Source: Scandinavium ludwigii_A (GTDB lineage Bacteria > Pseudomonadota > Gammaproteobacteria > Enterobacterales > Enterobacteriaceae). From it: a stretch of DNA of 64,000 nucleotides. This document shows, piece by piece, positions 17,054-24,578 of this stretch (the stretch's first letter is position 1; the number at the start of each line of letters is the position of its first letter). Both the position numbers and the translations under genes were made by a program. The notes beneath the pieces were generated by a model that ran no database searches, was not told the DNA's origin, and saw nothing but the letters and a program-made list of their open reading frames with translations. The stretch is from positions 2,294,001 to 2,358,000 of the forward strand of contig CP191518.1 of the NCBI GenBank assembly GCA_050516505.1, in the 5' to 3' direction.

Positions 17054-17741
17054 TTTATTCTACACCCTGGTGATAACCCTTCTCGCCATACCCTATGCCC
17101 AGGCGGGGGTAATGATTGGTGGCACGCGCGTGGTATATGGCGAAAAACAGAGTAGCGTCGCCCTCCCTCTGCGTAATAACAGTCAGACCTCGTGGTTGAT
17201 TAACAGCAAAATTTCGAGCGGTGGCAGTTGGCCTGGTAGTAGCCTTTCGAAAGAAAAAGCCCCGTTTGTGATAACGCCCCCGCTTTTTTCCCTGAAATCT
17301 GGGCGTGATAGCACGCTACGAATCATTTATACCGGTGGCTCACTTGCCCGTGATCGCGAAAGCATATTTACGCTCAGTATTGCGACGATCCCCTCCGGGT
17401 CGCCGCACGAGAACAGCGTGCAGGTTGCAATTCGTTCACAGTTAAAACTGTTTTACCGCCCAGCCGGGCTGCAAGGTTCCGCTCAAGACGCGACCCAGAA
17501 ATTACGCTGGACACGAGTGGGTAAGCAATTACGTGTGGAAAACCCTACTCCTTACTATGTCACGTTATTAAATTTGCATGTGAATGGTCATGAAGTGCGT
17601 AATGCCGGGATGGTTGCGCCTTTCAGCGAGCGCAAAATTGATGGATGCTCGCAGACCACGCAATGCCCTGTCAGCTGGCAAAGTATTAATGATTTTGGCC
17701 GGGTGATGCCCGAGCAACGTATAGATAACCCGGGTCGATAG
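17046..17741 (+). CDS. Periplasmic fimbrial chaperone, second
   Basis: 231 residues from ATG 17046, overlapping the previous stop by 8 bp. A short signal peptide MRNLFYTLVITLLAIPYAQA is followed by a PapD-like chaperone: GVMIGGTRVVYGEKQSSVAL and FVITPPLFSLKSGRDSTLRI. A second chaperone at the operon end is typical of the Bcf-type clade (BcfG position) and probably serves a subset of subunits. It ends 40 bp before a convergent LysR gene. Confidence 0.92.
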   Translation: MRNLFYTLVITLLAIPYAQAGVMIGGTRVVYGEKQSSVALPLRNNSQTSWLINSKISSGGSWPGSSLSKEKAPFVITPPLFSLKSGRDSTLRIIYTGGSLARDRESIFTLSIATIPSGSPHENSVQVAIRSQLKLFYRPAGLQGSAQDATQKLRWTRVGKQLRVENPTPYYVTLLNLHVNGHEVRNAGMVAPFSERKIDGCSQTTQCPVSWQSINDFGRVMPEQRIDNPGR

Positions 17742-17781
17742 TTTCGCGCTTATGAAGGGCGCATAATGGAGAAAATGTACG

Positions 17782-18669
17782 TCATAACGCCTGCTGGATT
17801 TTGGCTATAACTTGCTGAAAAACTTGGTCATTTGACAGCGAGTGATGATAATGAATGTAACATTCGTAGGTCATTTGCAAATTATCCGGTAAGTCGAACA
17901 ACGTCACTGGCAACACAGATTCAAGTTTGCGACCGAGACGTATAGGCATACGGGTTATCGCATCGGAATAAGCACACAGTAATGTCACATTCAGTGAACT
18001 GCTCGATATCCACACCTTATTCTGTTGTTCGAACAGAATACGAAAATTACGCGTTTGATCGATATCATCGCTGATAAAATGCATACCCCTTGACCACAGC
18101 ACATGACCATTTTCATGCCAGTCTGCGGTAGTAAATCGGACATTAATTGAAGGGTGTCCTTTTCTGGCAATGATCCCGACATCGGTAGAAAACAGTTTCA
18201 TCTGCACGATGGCGCTGTCCACCGGCAACCGGGAACCAATATCGATATCAACCTCTTTGTTACGCAGCGCCGCCAGACGGCGAGTATCATTCTCTTCTGT
18301 GGGAACAAAACTGAGCTCAGCTCCCTTCTGAACTGAGCTCCCCCACTCAAGCGCCAACAGAAACTCGATAAGTGAATAGGTACTGATGGTAAACGCCCTG
18401 CTGAGGCTGGATGACATTCTCTCTTCAGGGAAATAATCCTGCATCATCCCCTGATAACGTTGGCTAAGTTCTGTCGCCAGCGTGTTCGGTTTCATCCCTT
18501 CCCGGGTGCGGAAAAACAGAGCGGATCCTGTTGTTTTTCGTGCTTTATTAATCAGATAGGTTACTGCCGCTGGAGTAACCTGTAACATTTCTGCCGCTTT
18601 GGTAACGCTACCTGCTGTACTCAGGGTATAAATGGCCCGGAGGACTTTGATATCCAGTTCTACATTCAT
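17782..18669 (-). CDS. LysR-type regulator, paralogue 1 of 3
   Basis: 295 residues with an N-terminal LysR HTH (residues 6-60: VLRAIYTLSTAGSVTKAAEM, then LQVTPAAVTYLINKARK). The motif FFRTREGMKPNTLATELSQR is shared almost word for word with the two regulators at 19176 and 20137, as is the C-terminal CYIHYHH. The sensor domain is more diverged than in ordinary LysR proteins. It lies convergent to the fimbrial operon and divergent from paralogue 2, so control of the fimbria is the natural guess. No effector can be inferred. Confidence 0.85.
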   Translation of the reverse strand: MNVELDIKVLRAIYTLSTAGSVTKAAEMLQVTPAAVTYLINKARKTTGSALFFRTREGMKPNTLATELSQRYQGMMQDYFPEERMSSSLSRAFTISTYSLIEFLLALEWGSSVQKGAELSFVPTEENDTRRLAALRNKEVDIDIGSRLPVDSAIVQMKLFSTDVGIIARKGHPSINVRFTTADWHENGHVLWSRGMHFISDDIDQTRNFRILFEQQNKVWISSSSLNVTLLCAYSDAITRMPIRLGRKLESVLPVTLFDLPDNLQMTYECYIHYHHSLSNDQVFQQVIAKIQQAL

Positions 18670-19175
18670 TTCAGATGATCCTACACCACTCCAATACTAT
18701 GGACATCAATAATATAGCTATGATGATAGCAGCAAACTGGCCCCTTATCCCCTCACTAATGAGTGTTAGGATTGAATGTGCGGAGTCTGTGAAACCGACT
18801 CCTGTCGAAAAAAATAAATTCGGGCGTAATCATCCATTACTGTGTGATACCGTTTTTTTTCTGCTCTTAATATCAGTTTGACAGTAGAGCAGAATGATTA
18901 ATAATCGAGGTAATTACCATCCTTTAATAGAGCCATTTTTAGTATCTTTCATTTTACTATTTAACTAAGTTAAATGCTGAGCAATTCATAGTAAATACAA
19001 AGGGTTAACCGCCCCTTCTAAAGCACCACACATATACAACACGGCTAATGTGTTTTTATGTATTGTTTGAATTGAGATTTAACACTACATTTCATCTGGC
19101 ATGGTGTTTGGTGAATAAACACAGCATTATCATCTCTTACTTAATATATACCGCAATGAAGGAACCGCTGGCTGA
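18670..19175. other. Divergent intergenic region between two LysR paralogues
   Basis: About 505 bp, AT-rich, without a convincing gene. It must hold the promoters of paralogues 1 and 2, and its size and AT content suggest H-NS silencing. No clear dyad or repeat was picked out. Confidence 0.4.
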
Positions 19176-20114
19176 ATGGAGTTTGACGGCATGTCACAAA
19201 CAATAGAGTTAAAGCTACTAAAAATCATTAATACCCTAGTTGTGTGTGGTAGTGTTAAAACAACAGCAAAGTTGCTTAACTTAAGCCCTGCTGCAATTAG
19301 TTATTCATTAAAAAAACTCAGGGATATTACCGGAGAACATTTATTCATTCGAACCAAAACCGGAATGAAACCAAATGCGACGGCCTATGAACTCAGCCAG
19401 CGCTATCAAAAGTATTTTTCGACGGATGTTGACATTAGTCGAGATGAAAATCAGCAGGATGAGAAGATCCTTACCATTCTGAGTTACTCGCCCATTGAAA
19501 TGTTACTTTCAGAGTCTATTGCCAGTTTAGCCCATCAGCCCGAAAAGTATCGGTATGTCTTTTTACCTTACACCATTAATGTTAATGAGCGTCTGGACAA
19601 CCTGGTCAATAAAAATTCGTATATCGATATTGGAGCAGAACTCCCACAGGACAAAGCGGTCAGCAAAGTTAAACTGTTTACCTCAAACATTTCAATACTC
19701 GCCAGTGTTCACAACACAGATATCCCGGCAGAAGTGACTTGCGCTGATATATATCAGGCTAAACACGCCATATGGTCATCCCTCGGCGATTATTACTGTG
19801 AAAATATGCAAATCTCTGGGGAAGTGAAAAAATACATCCAGGAAAGAGATGTGGCGGTGGTTTCCGGTAGCATTATTAATATGGTTGAGCTTTGCGCCCG
19901 GAGTGATTATATCATGTTGTTACCTGATATTTTCATTCCATTATTTACCCAAGCGTTCGCGATTAAACGTCTCGAACTGCCCGCGGAGCTGAAAATGAAG
20001 CATGATTGCTATATCCATTTTAATAATAAAATGACAGAAAACCCCATTATGACGCGTCTGATTGATGACATCATTCACTCTGTGAGAACAACATTTACCT
20101 GTCAGTCACTCTAG
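19176..20114 (+). CDS. LysR-type regulator, paralogue 2 of 3
   Basis: 312 residues from ATG 19176; ATG 19191 (MSQTIELKLLK), with gga upstream, is an equally good start. HTH: LLKIINTLVVCGSVKTTAKL followed by NLSPAAISYSLKKLR. The shared motif is LFIRTKTGMKPNATAYELSQ, and CYIHFNN near the C-terminus matches the other two copies. AT-rich codon use. Twenty-two bp separate it from paralogue 3 in the same direction, so they are probably co-transcribed. Confidence 0.85.
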   Translation: MEFDGMSQTIELKLLKIINTLVVCGSVKTTAKLLNLSPAAISYSLKKLRDITGEHLFIRTKTGMKPNATAYELSQRYQKYFSTDVDISRDENQQDEKILTILSYSPIEMLLSESIASLAHQPEKYRYVFLPYTINVNERLDNLVNKNSYIDIGAELPQDKAVSKVKLFTSNISILASVHNTDIPAEVTCADIYQAKHAIWSSLGDYYCENMQISGEVKKYIQERDVAVVSGSIINMVELCARSDYIMLLPDIFIPLFTQAFAIKRLELPAELKMKHDCYIHFNNKMTENPIMTRLIDDIIHSVRTTFTCQSL

Positions 20115-20136
20115 ATTTGTTACCGCTGGAAGAGCA

Positions 20137-20979
20137 ATGCATACGATAAGCCTACAAAAATTAAAGATAATCAATGAAGTCATTGAGTGTGAGAATGCCA
20201 TGAAAGCTGCCTCACGCCTGAAAATATCGCCGTCAACGATCAGCTACACCATTAAGAGCCTGAAAGAGAAGCTTGGCACCGATATCTTTATCAGAACCCG
20301 CTTTGGCTTAAAACCAAATGAGACAGCGTTGGCTTTGCAGGCGCGTTATCGAGAATTGACCGCGATAAATACATCGCGAAAAGAATATTTTATTGCAACA
20401 TACTCTTTAATTGAACTTTTGTTGACCGAGTCAATTCAATCCCGCGATGATTCGACCCTGTTCCATTTTATTACTATGGACGCCAGCGAAGATGAGCGGC
20501 TGAGCAAACTCAAACAGCGCGAAGTTGATATTGATATCGGGGGGAAACTTCCGGATGATGTTGCCCTCGTGTCTAAAAAATTTCTGCAATCTGACATAAA
20601 GATTCTTGTCAGTGAAAATCACTCTAAAATTGAAGACAGCTTCACTCTCTCTGATTGGCGTAATAATACACATCTTCGCTGGTGCCGGGATCTTGGCAGT
20701 ATTACCAGCATGATTGATGGGATGGATGCAGAAAATGAACTTCTCCTTAATCGCGATATTTTATGGGAAAGTCCTAACTTACTGACTATGGCTTATTTAT
20801 GCTCCAGAGGCGATTCGATCATGATTGTTCCGGATGTGTTCATTGGCGCACTGCAAAAAATATTTCCATTGAAGCCATTCCCTCTGCCAAATGAACTCAA
20901 TTTGAAGTTTGAATGTTACATACATCACCATCGTTCTTTAAAGGTTGAGCTGAACGATATCGATTTAATATTTATGTAA
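20137..20979 (+). CDS. LysR-type regulator, paralogue 3 of 3
   Basis: 280 residues, the shortest of the trio. HTH: KLKIINEVIECENAMKAASR followed by LKISPSTISYTIKSLKE. Shared motifs: IFIRTRFGLKPNETALALQA and CYIHHHRS. The C-terminus ends soon after CYIHHHRS with unrelated residues, whereas the paralogues continue through an amphipathic helix, so a few terminal residues may have been lost or replaced. It follows paralogue 2 closely. Confidence 0.82.
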   Translation: MHTISLQKLKIINEVIECENAMKAASRLKISPSTISYTIKSLKEKLGTDIFIRTRFGLKPNETALALQARYRELTAINTSRKEYFIATYSLIELLLTESIQSRDDSTLFHFITMDASEDERLSKLKQREVDIDIGGKLPDDVALVSKKFLQSDIKILVSENHSKIEDSFTLSDWRNNTHLRWCRDLGSITSMIDGMDAENELLLNRDILWESPNLLTMAYLCSRGDSIMIVPDVFIGALQKIFPLKPFPLPNELNLKFECYIHHHRSLKVELNDIDLIFM

Positions 20980-21118
20980 ATTTTGTGAACGGAGTCAATC
21001 TAAATATTGGGCCATTGTTTACTTGGATGGGATGAGCCCATGCCAGACTGGTCCTCAGAGATTTCAGTTCTGATTAAGTATGGATGATTTGGGTAAACAT
21101 TAAGGCAGGTATTCGTTG

Positions 21119-21180
21119 TGCGCTACGTGAAACCTGACCTCAAAGTTGCCCACGGCAAATTGCAGATTTCACGTAGCGCA
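21119..21180. repeat. 62-bp inverted repeat with inner hairpin
   Basis: tgcgctacgtgaaa (21119-21132) and tttcacgtagcgca (21167-21180) are perfect 14-bp inverted arms around a 34-nt spacer. The spacer contains a smaller dyad ttgcc-cac-ggcaa. It lies between the convergent LysR paralogue 3 and the ddc gene. There is no T-run on either side, so a simple intrinsic terminator is not obvious. Confidence 0.7.
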
Positions 21181-21216
21181 TGCTTACGTCACTTCTACTC
21201 TACTCGCTTACGACCA

Positions 21217-22683
21217 CTACTCAGCGTTGAGTAAAGTTTCAGCCGTCTCTTTCACGCTCGTCAGCAGGACGATGACATCGTCCAGACAAACTGTTGGATT
21301 CAACAGCGTCATCTTCAGGCACGTTACGCCGTCTGCTTCCGTTACCCCAACGTTGGCGCTCCCGGATGCCAGCAGCACATCACCGATACGCTGGTTCAGC
21401 AATGCGACAAATGCGTTATCGCCGCTTTCTGGACGGAACCGGAACAATACGCTTGCCAACTGAGGCTGCATAACCAGCTCCAGATGCGGCTGTGCTGAAA
21501 TATATTCAGCCACTTTCTGCGACAGCGTGACACCGTTATCAATAATTTCGGCGTACTGCTTTTGACCTAAGGCTTCAAGGCCCATCCACAGTTTCAGGGC
21601 ATCAAAACGACGTGTCGTTTGCAGAGACTTTGACACGAGGTTCGGCACGCCCTGCTCTTCGTCAAAATCAGAGTTGAGATATGCCGCCTGATAACGCATC
21701 AGCTCGTAATGACGTGCGTCTTTTAACAGGAATGCCCCACAGCTGATGGTCTGGAAGAACTGCTTGTGGAAATCTAGGGTCACCGAGTCTGCACACTCCA
21801 GGCCGTTCAGATAATGGCGATACTTCTCAGAAAGCAGCAGCGCTCCGCCCCATGCGGCATCAACGTGAACCCAGATATTTTCCTGGGCGGCGAGCGTTGT
21901 TATCTCGACTAACGGATCAATGGCACCCGCATCCGTCGTACCGGCAGTGGCCACAATCGCCATCACCTGTTCACCGTTGGCTTTCGCCTGCGCCAGTTTG
22001 GCTTTCAGATCAGAAAGATCCATGCGCGAGAACGCATCGGTTTTCACTTGAGTGACAGACCGATAGCCCAGCCCCATCAACGCCATGTTTTTTTGCACAG
22101 AAAAGTGCGCACTTTCAGAGCAGAACACTTTGATTTTACTCAGATCGCCGGTTAATCCGTGCTGCTGAACGGAGTGCCCCTGACGGGCGAAGAAAGCGTC
22201 ACGCGCCAGCATCAGCCCCATCAGGTTGCTCTGGGTACCGCCACTGGTGAATACGCCAGCGTCACCGCCGCGGTATCCCACCTGCTCACGCAGCCACTCG
22301 ATGAGTTTAATCTCAATGATGGTGGCGGAAGGACTTTGATCCCAGGAGTCCATGCTCTGGTTAGTGGCATTGATCAACACCTCTGCTGCCTGGCTAATGA
22401 CCAGGCTTGGGCAGTGCAGATGCGCCACACATTGTGCGTGATGGACTAACAGGCTGTCCTTGAGAAAATACTCAACTGCACGGGCAATGGCAGCCTGGTT
22501 GCCCAGGCCTTCAGAGGTAAAGTTCAACTGGATGCGCTCGCGCAGCTGGTCGACGGTTTTTCCCTGGTACATTTCGGGCTGCTTCAACCAGTCGACAACC
22601 GCCTGGCTGCTCTGCTCAATAGCGTCCTGGTAGGCAGCGATACTTTGCGCCGTACCGGACAGAATCGGATTGTTATCAGACAC
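21217..22683 (-). CDS. ddc: L-2,4-diaminobutyrate decarboxylase
   Basis: 488 residues, PLP-dependent group II decarboxylase. It converts L-2,4-diaminobutyrate to 1,3-diaminopropane in the cytoplasm. VHVDAAWGG supplies the PLP-ring His/Asp region, and the PLP-binding Lys is K307 in TLDFHKQFFQ. FTSGGTQSNLMGLMLAR is the phosphate-binding loop typical of this enzyme. The start is GTG at 22683, with ggag 8 bp upstream. It follows dat with a 14-bp gap, as in the known dat-ddc pairs of Acinetobacter and enterics, so the assignment is firm. Confidence 0.93.
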   Translation of the reverse strand: MSDNNPILSGTAQSIAAYQDAIEQSSQAVVDWLKQPEMYQGKTVDQLRERIQLNFTSEGLGNQAAIARAVEYFLKDSLLVHHAQCVAHLHCPSLVISQAAEVLINATNQSMDSWDQSPSATIIEIKLIEWLREQVGYRGGDAGVFTSGGTQSNLMGLMLARDAFFARQGHSVQQHGLTGDLSKIKVFCSESAHFSVQKNMALMGLGYRSVTQVKTDAFSRMDLSDLKAKLAQAKANGEQVMAIVATAGTTDAGAIDPLVEITTLAAQENIWVHVDAAWGGALLLSEKYRHYLNGLECADSVTLDFHKQFFQTISCGAFLLKDARHYELMRYQAAYLNSDFDEEQGVPNLVSKSLQTTRRFDALKLWMGLEALGQKQYAEIIDNGVTLSQKVAEYISAQPHLELVMQPQLASVLFRFRPESGDNAFVALLNQRIGDVLLASGSANVGVTEADGVTCLKMTLLNPTVCLDDVIVLLTSVKETAETLLNAE

Positions 22684-22697
22684 GTCATTAACTCCGA

Positions 22698-24083
22698 TTA
22701 AACTGGCTTAAGGCCAGCGCCCAGCAAGGCGTTTTCAAATTTATCGAGGAAAATTTCCAGCTCAGCGTTGGTAATCAGCAAAGACGGCAGCAGGCGCAGG
22801 ACGCAACCATGACGGCCGCCGCGCTCGAGAATCAAACCGGATTCAAAGCATTTTTTCTGTAGCAGTGCAGAAAGCTCGCCATCCGCCGGGTAGCAACCCA
22901 TGTGATCCTGCGCTTCATTCGGTTTCACGATTTCAATACCGATCATTAAGCCCAGACCGCGTACGTGACCGATAACCGGATAACGTTGTTGCAATTCAGA
23001 CAGTTTGCCTTTCAGCCACTCGCCTTGAGCGGCAACTTTATCCGCAATGCCTTCATCTTTGAGGATCTTAAGCGTGGTCAGGCCGGTGGCCATGGCCAGT
23101 TGGTTCCCGCGGAATGTCCCGGTATGGTGGCCTGGCGCCCATGCGTCATACTGTTTTTTGATACCCAGTACGGCCAACGGCAAACCGCCACCGACAGCTT
23201 TCGACATCACGATGATGTCAGGTTCGATACCCGCGTGCTCAAAGGCGAACGGTTTGCCTGTGCGGCAGAAACCCGCCTGAACTTCGTCGATGATCAGCAG
23301 AATGCCATGCTCCTGCGTGACTTTACGGATGCGCTGCAGCCACTCAACCGGAGCCGGGTTCACACCGCCCTCACCCTGCACAGCTTCGAGGATCACCGCC
23401 GCAGGTTTGCGTACGCCGCTTTCCACGTCGTTGATCAAGTTTTCGAAGTAATACGTTAATGCTTTAACGCCAGCATCACCGCCAATACCCAGCGGACAGC
23501 GATAAAGATGCGGATAAGGCATAAACTGCACTTCCGGCATCATGTTGCTGACAGCTTCTTTTGGCGACAGGTTGCCGGTCACGGCGAGTGCGCCGTGCGT
23601 CATGCCGTGGTAGGCACCGGAGAAACTGATGATGCCTGAGCGACCGGTGACTTTTTTTGCCAGCTTGAGCGCGGCTTCTACGGCATCAGCGCCAGATGGA
23701 CCGGTGAATTGCAGGCAATATTCTTTGCCCTGACTTGGTAATAACGAGAGTAAATAAGATGAAAATTCATCTTTTAGAGGGGTAGTCAAATCCAGCGTAT
23801 GTAACGGTAAGCCGCTGCTGATGACACTTTGAATGCTTTGAAGCACGTCAGGATGATTATGACCCAGCGCCAGGGTTCCGGCGCCTGCCAGACAATCAAG
23901 ATATTGATTATTTTCAACGTCGGTTATCCAAACGCCCTGCGCTTTGGCAATGGCCAAGGGCAGTTTACGTGGATAGCTTCTGACGTTAGATTCAAACTCG
24001 GCTTGTCTTGCGAGGAAGGTATCATTGCTTTGAGGTAATGAATGAGCACTTAAAGTATCAATACGGACTTTATCCGTCATCAT
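22698..24083 (-). CDS. dat: Diaminobutyrate-2-oxoglutarate aminotransferase
   Basis: 461 residues, class III PLP aminotransferase. It moves an amino group from glutamate to aspartate 4-semialdehyde, giving L-2,4-diaminobutyrate. IIDEVQAGFCRTG holds the PLP-contacting Asp (D266), and IVMSKAVGGGLP holds the Schiff-base Lys (K295). Ggagtgat precedes two consecutive ATGs (24083 and 24080). It is first in the two-gene operon with ddc and divergent from the aspartokinase paralogue that would supply its substrate pathway. Confidence 0.93.
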   Translation of the reverse strand: MMTDKVRIDTLSAHSLPQSNDTFLARQAEFESNVRSYPRKLPLAIAKAQGVWITDVENNQYLDCLAGAGTLALGHNHPDVLQSIQSVISSGLPLHTLDLTTPLKDEFSSYLLSLLPSQGKEYCLQFTGPSGADAVEAALKLAKKVTGRSGIISFSGAYHGMTHGALAVTGNLSPKEAVSNMMPEVQFMPYPHLYRCPLGIGGDAGVKALTYYFENLINDVESGVRKPAAVILEAVQGEGGVNPAPVEWLQRIRKVTQEHGILLIIDEVQAGFCRTGKPFAFEHAGIEPDIIVMSKAVGGGLPLAVLGIKKQYDAWAPGHHTGTFRGNQLAMATGLTTLKILKDEGIADKVAAQGEWLKGKLSELQQRYPVIGHVRGLGLMIGIEIVKPNEAQDHMGCYPADGELSALLQKKCFESGLILERGGRHGCVLRLLPSLLITNAELEIFLDKFENALLGAGLKPV

Positions 24084-24440
24084 ATCACTCCTACAACCGC
24101 GGGTATTATTAACACCGGATTGAGTTAAAGGTTAAAGGAATTGCCTGTAAAAAACGCGGCTAATATATGTCGTTTTAAAAAAGGACTCAATCATTTATTT
24201 TATTTTGCTTTTTATCCTTTAGAATCAATGCATAAAAAGCATAATCCCGATTATGAGCTGGCATTGGTAACTGTATGTAACATCATGAAGCCCATCGTTT
24301 TTATGCGGTTTTACTCCTCCCTGACGCAAATTTACCGTTAATGACGCAAGTATTGTCCTATAAGGCGTTATTTCCATTGGTTTATTTCTCGATTAAATAA
24401 AAACGTCGACCCCTAAAGATAAATCACTTACTATGTCGCG
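24084..24440. other. Divergent region between dat and the aspartokinase gene
   Basis: AT-rich, about 360 bp, no gene supported. It should hold the dat-ddc promoter and the aspartokinase promoter. I looked here for the lysine-riboswitch hallmarks of the E. coli lysC leader and did not find them. Confidence 0.4.
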
Positions 24441-24578
24441 CTTATTTACGGCAGCCGTAAATAAAGACTAAACAGAAATGTTCGCGGGCGGACATTTCGT
24501 AAGGTGAAGAGTGCTTCCCTTATGCCGAGAATGAAAGTTTCTTGCCATCTTTTTATGGCGCCCTGATATGAGATTGTT
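24441..24578 (+). promoter_or_regulatory. Structured leader of the aspartokinase gene
   Basis: Two hairpins: cttatttacggc/gccgtaaataaag (24441-24466) and gaaatgttcgc/gcggacatttc (24475-24498). From the second hairpin on, the leader parallels the 3' end of the E. coli lysC leader as I recall it: ...gttcgc..gg, tttcgtaag, cttcccttatgcc, then the final stretch before the ATG. The aptamer part of the L-box riboswitch seems absent upstream. Similarity is from memory and needs an alignment. Confidence 0.5.

Noticed and set aside
18675..18881. 68-codon open frame between two LysR genes
   Set aside because: No family resemblance, weak ribosome site and position in a divergent promoter region; likely chance.
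24141..24341. 66-codon open frame between dat and the aspartokinase
   Set aside because: No recognisable domain and no ribosome site; occupies the divergent promoter region.
24084..24578. Complete lysine riboswitch ahead of the aspartokinase paralogue
   Set aside because: None of the conserved aptamer motifs of the lysC leader was found; only the 3' part looks similar.
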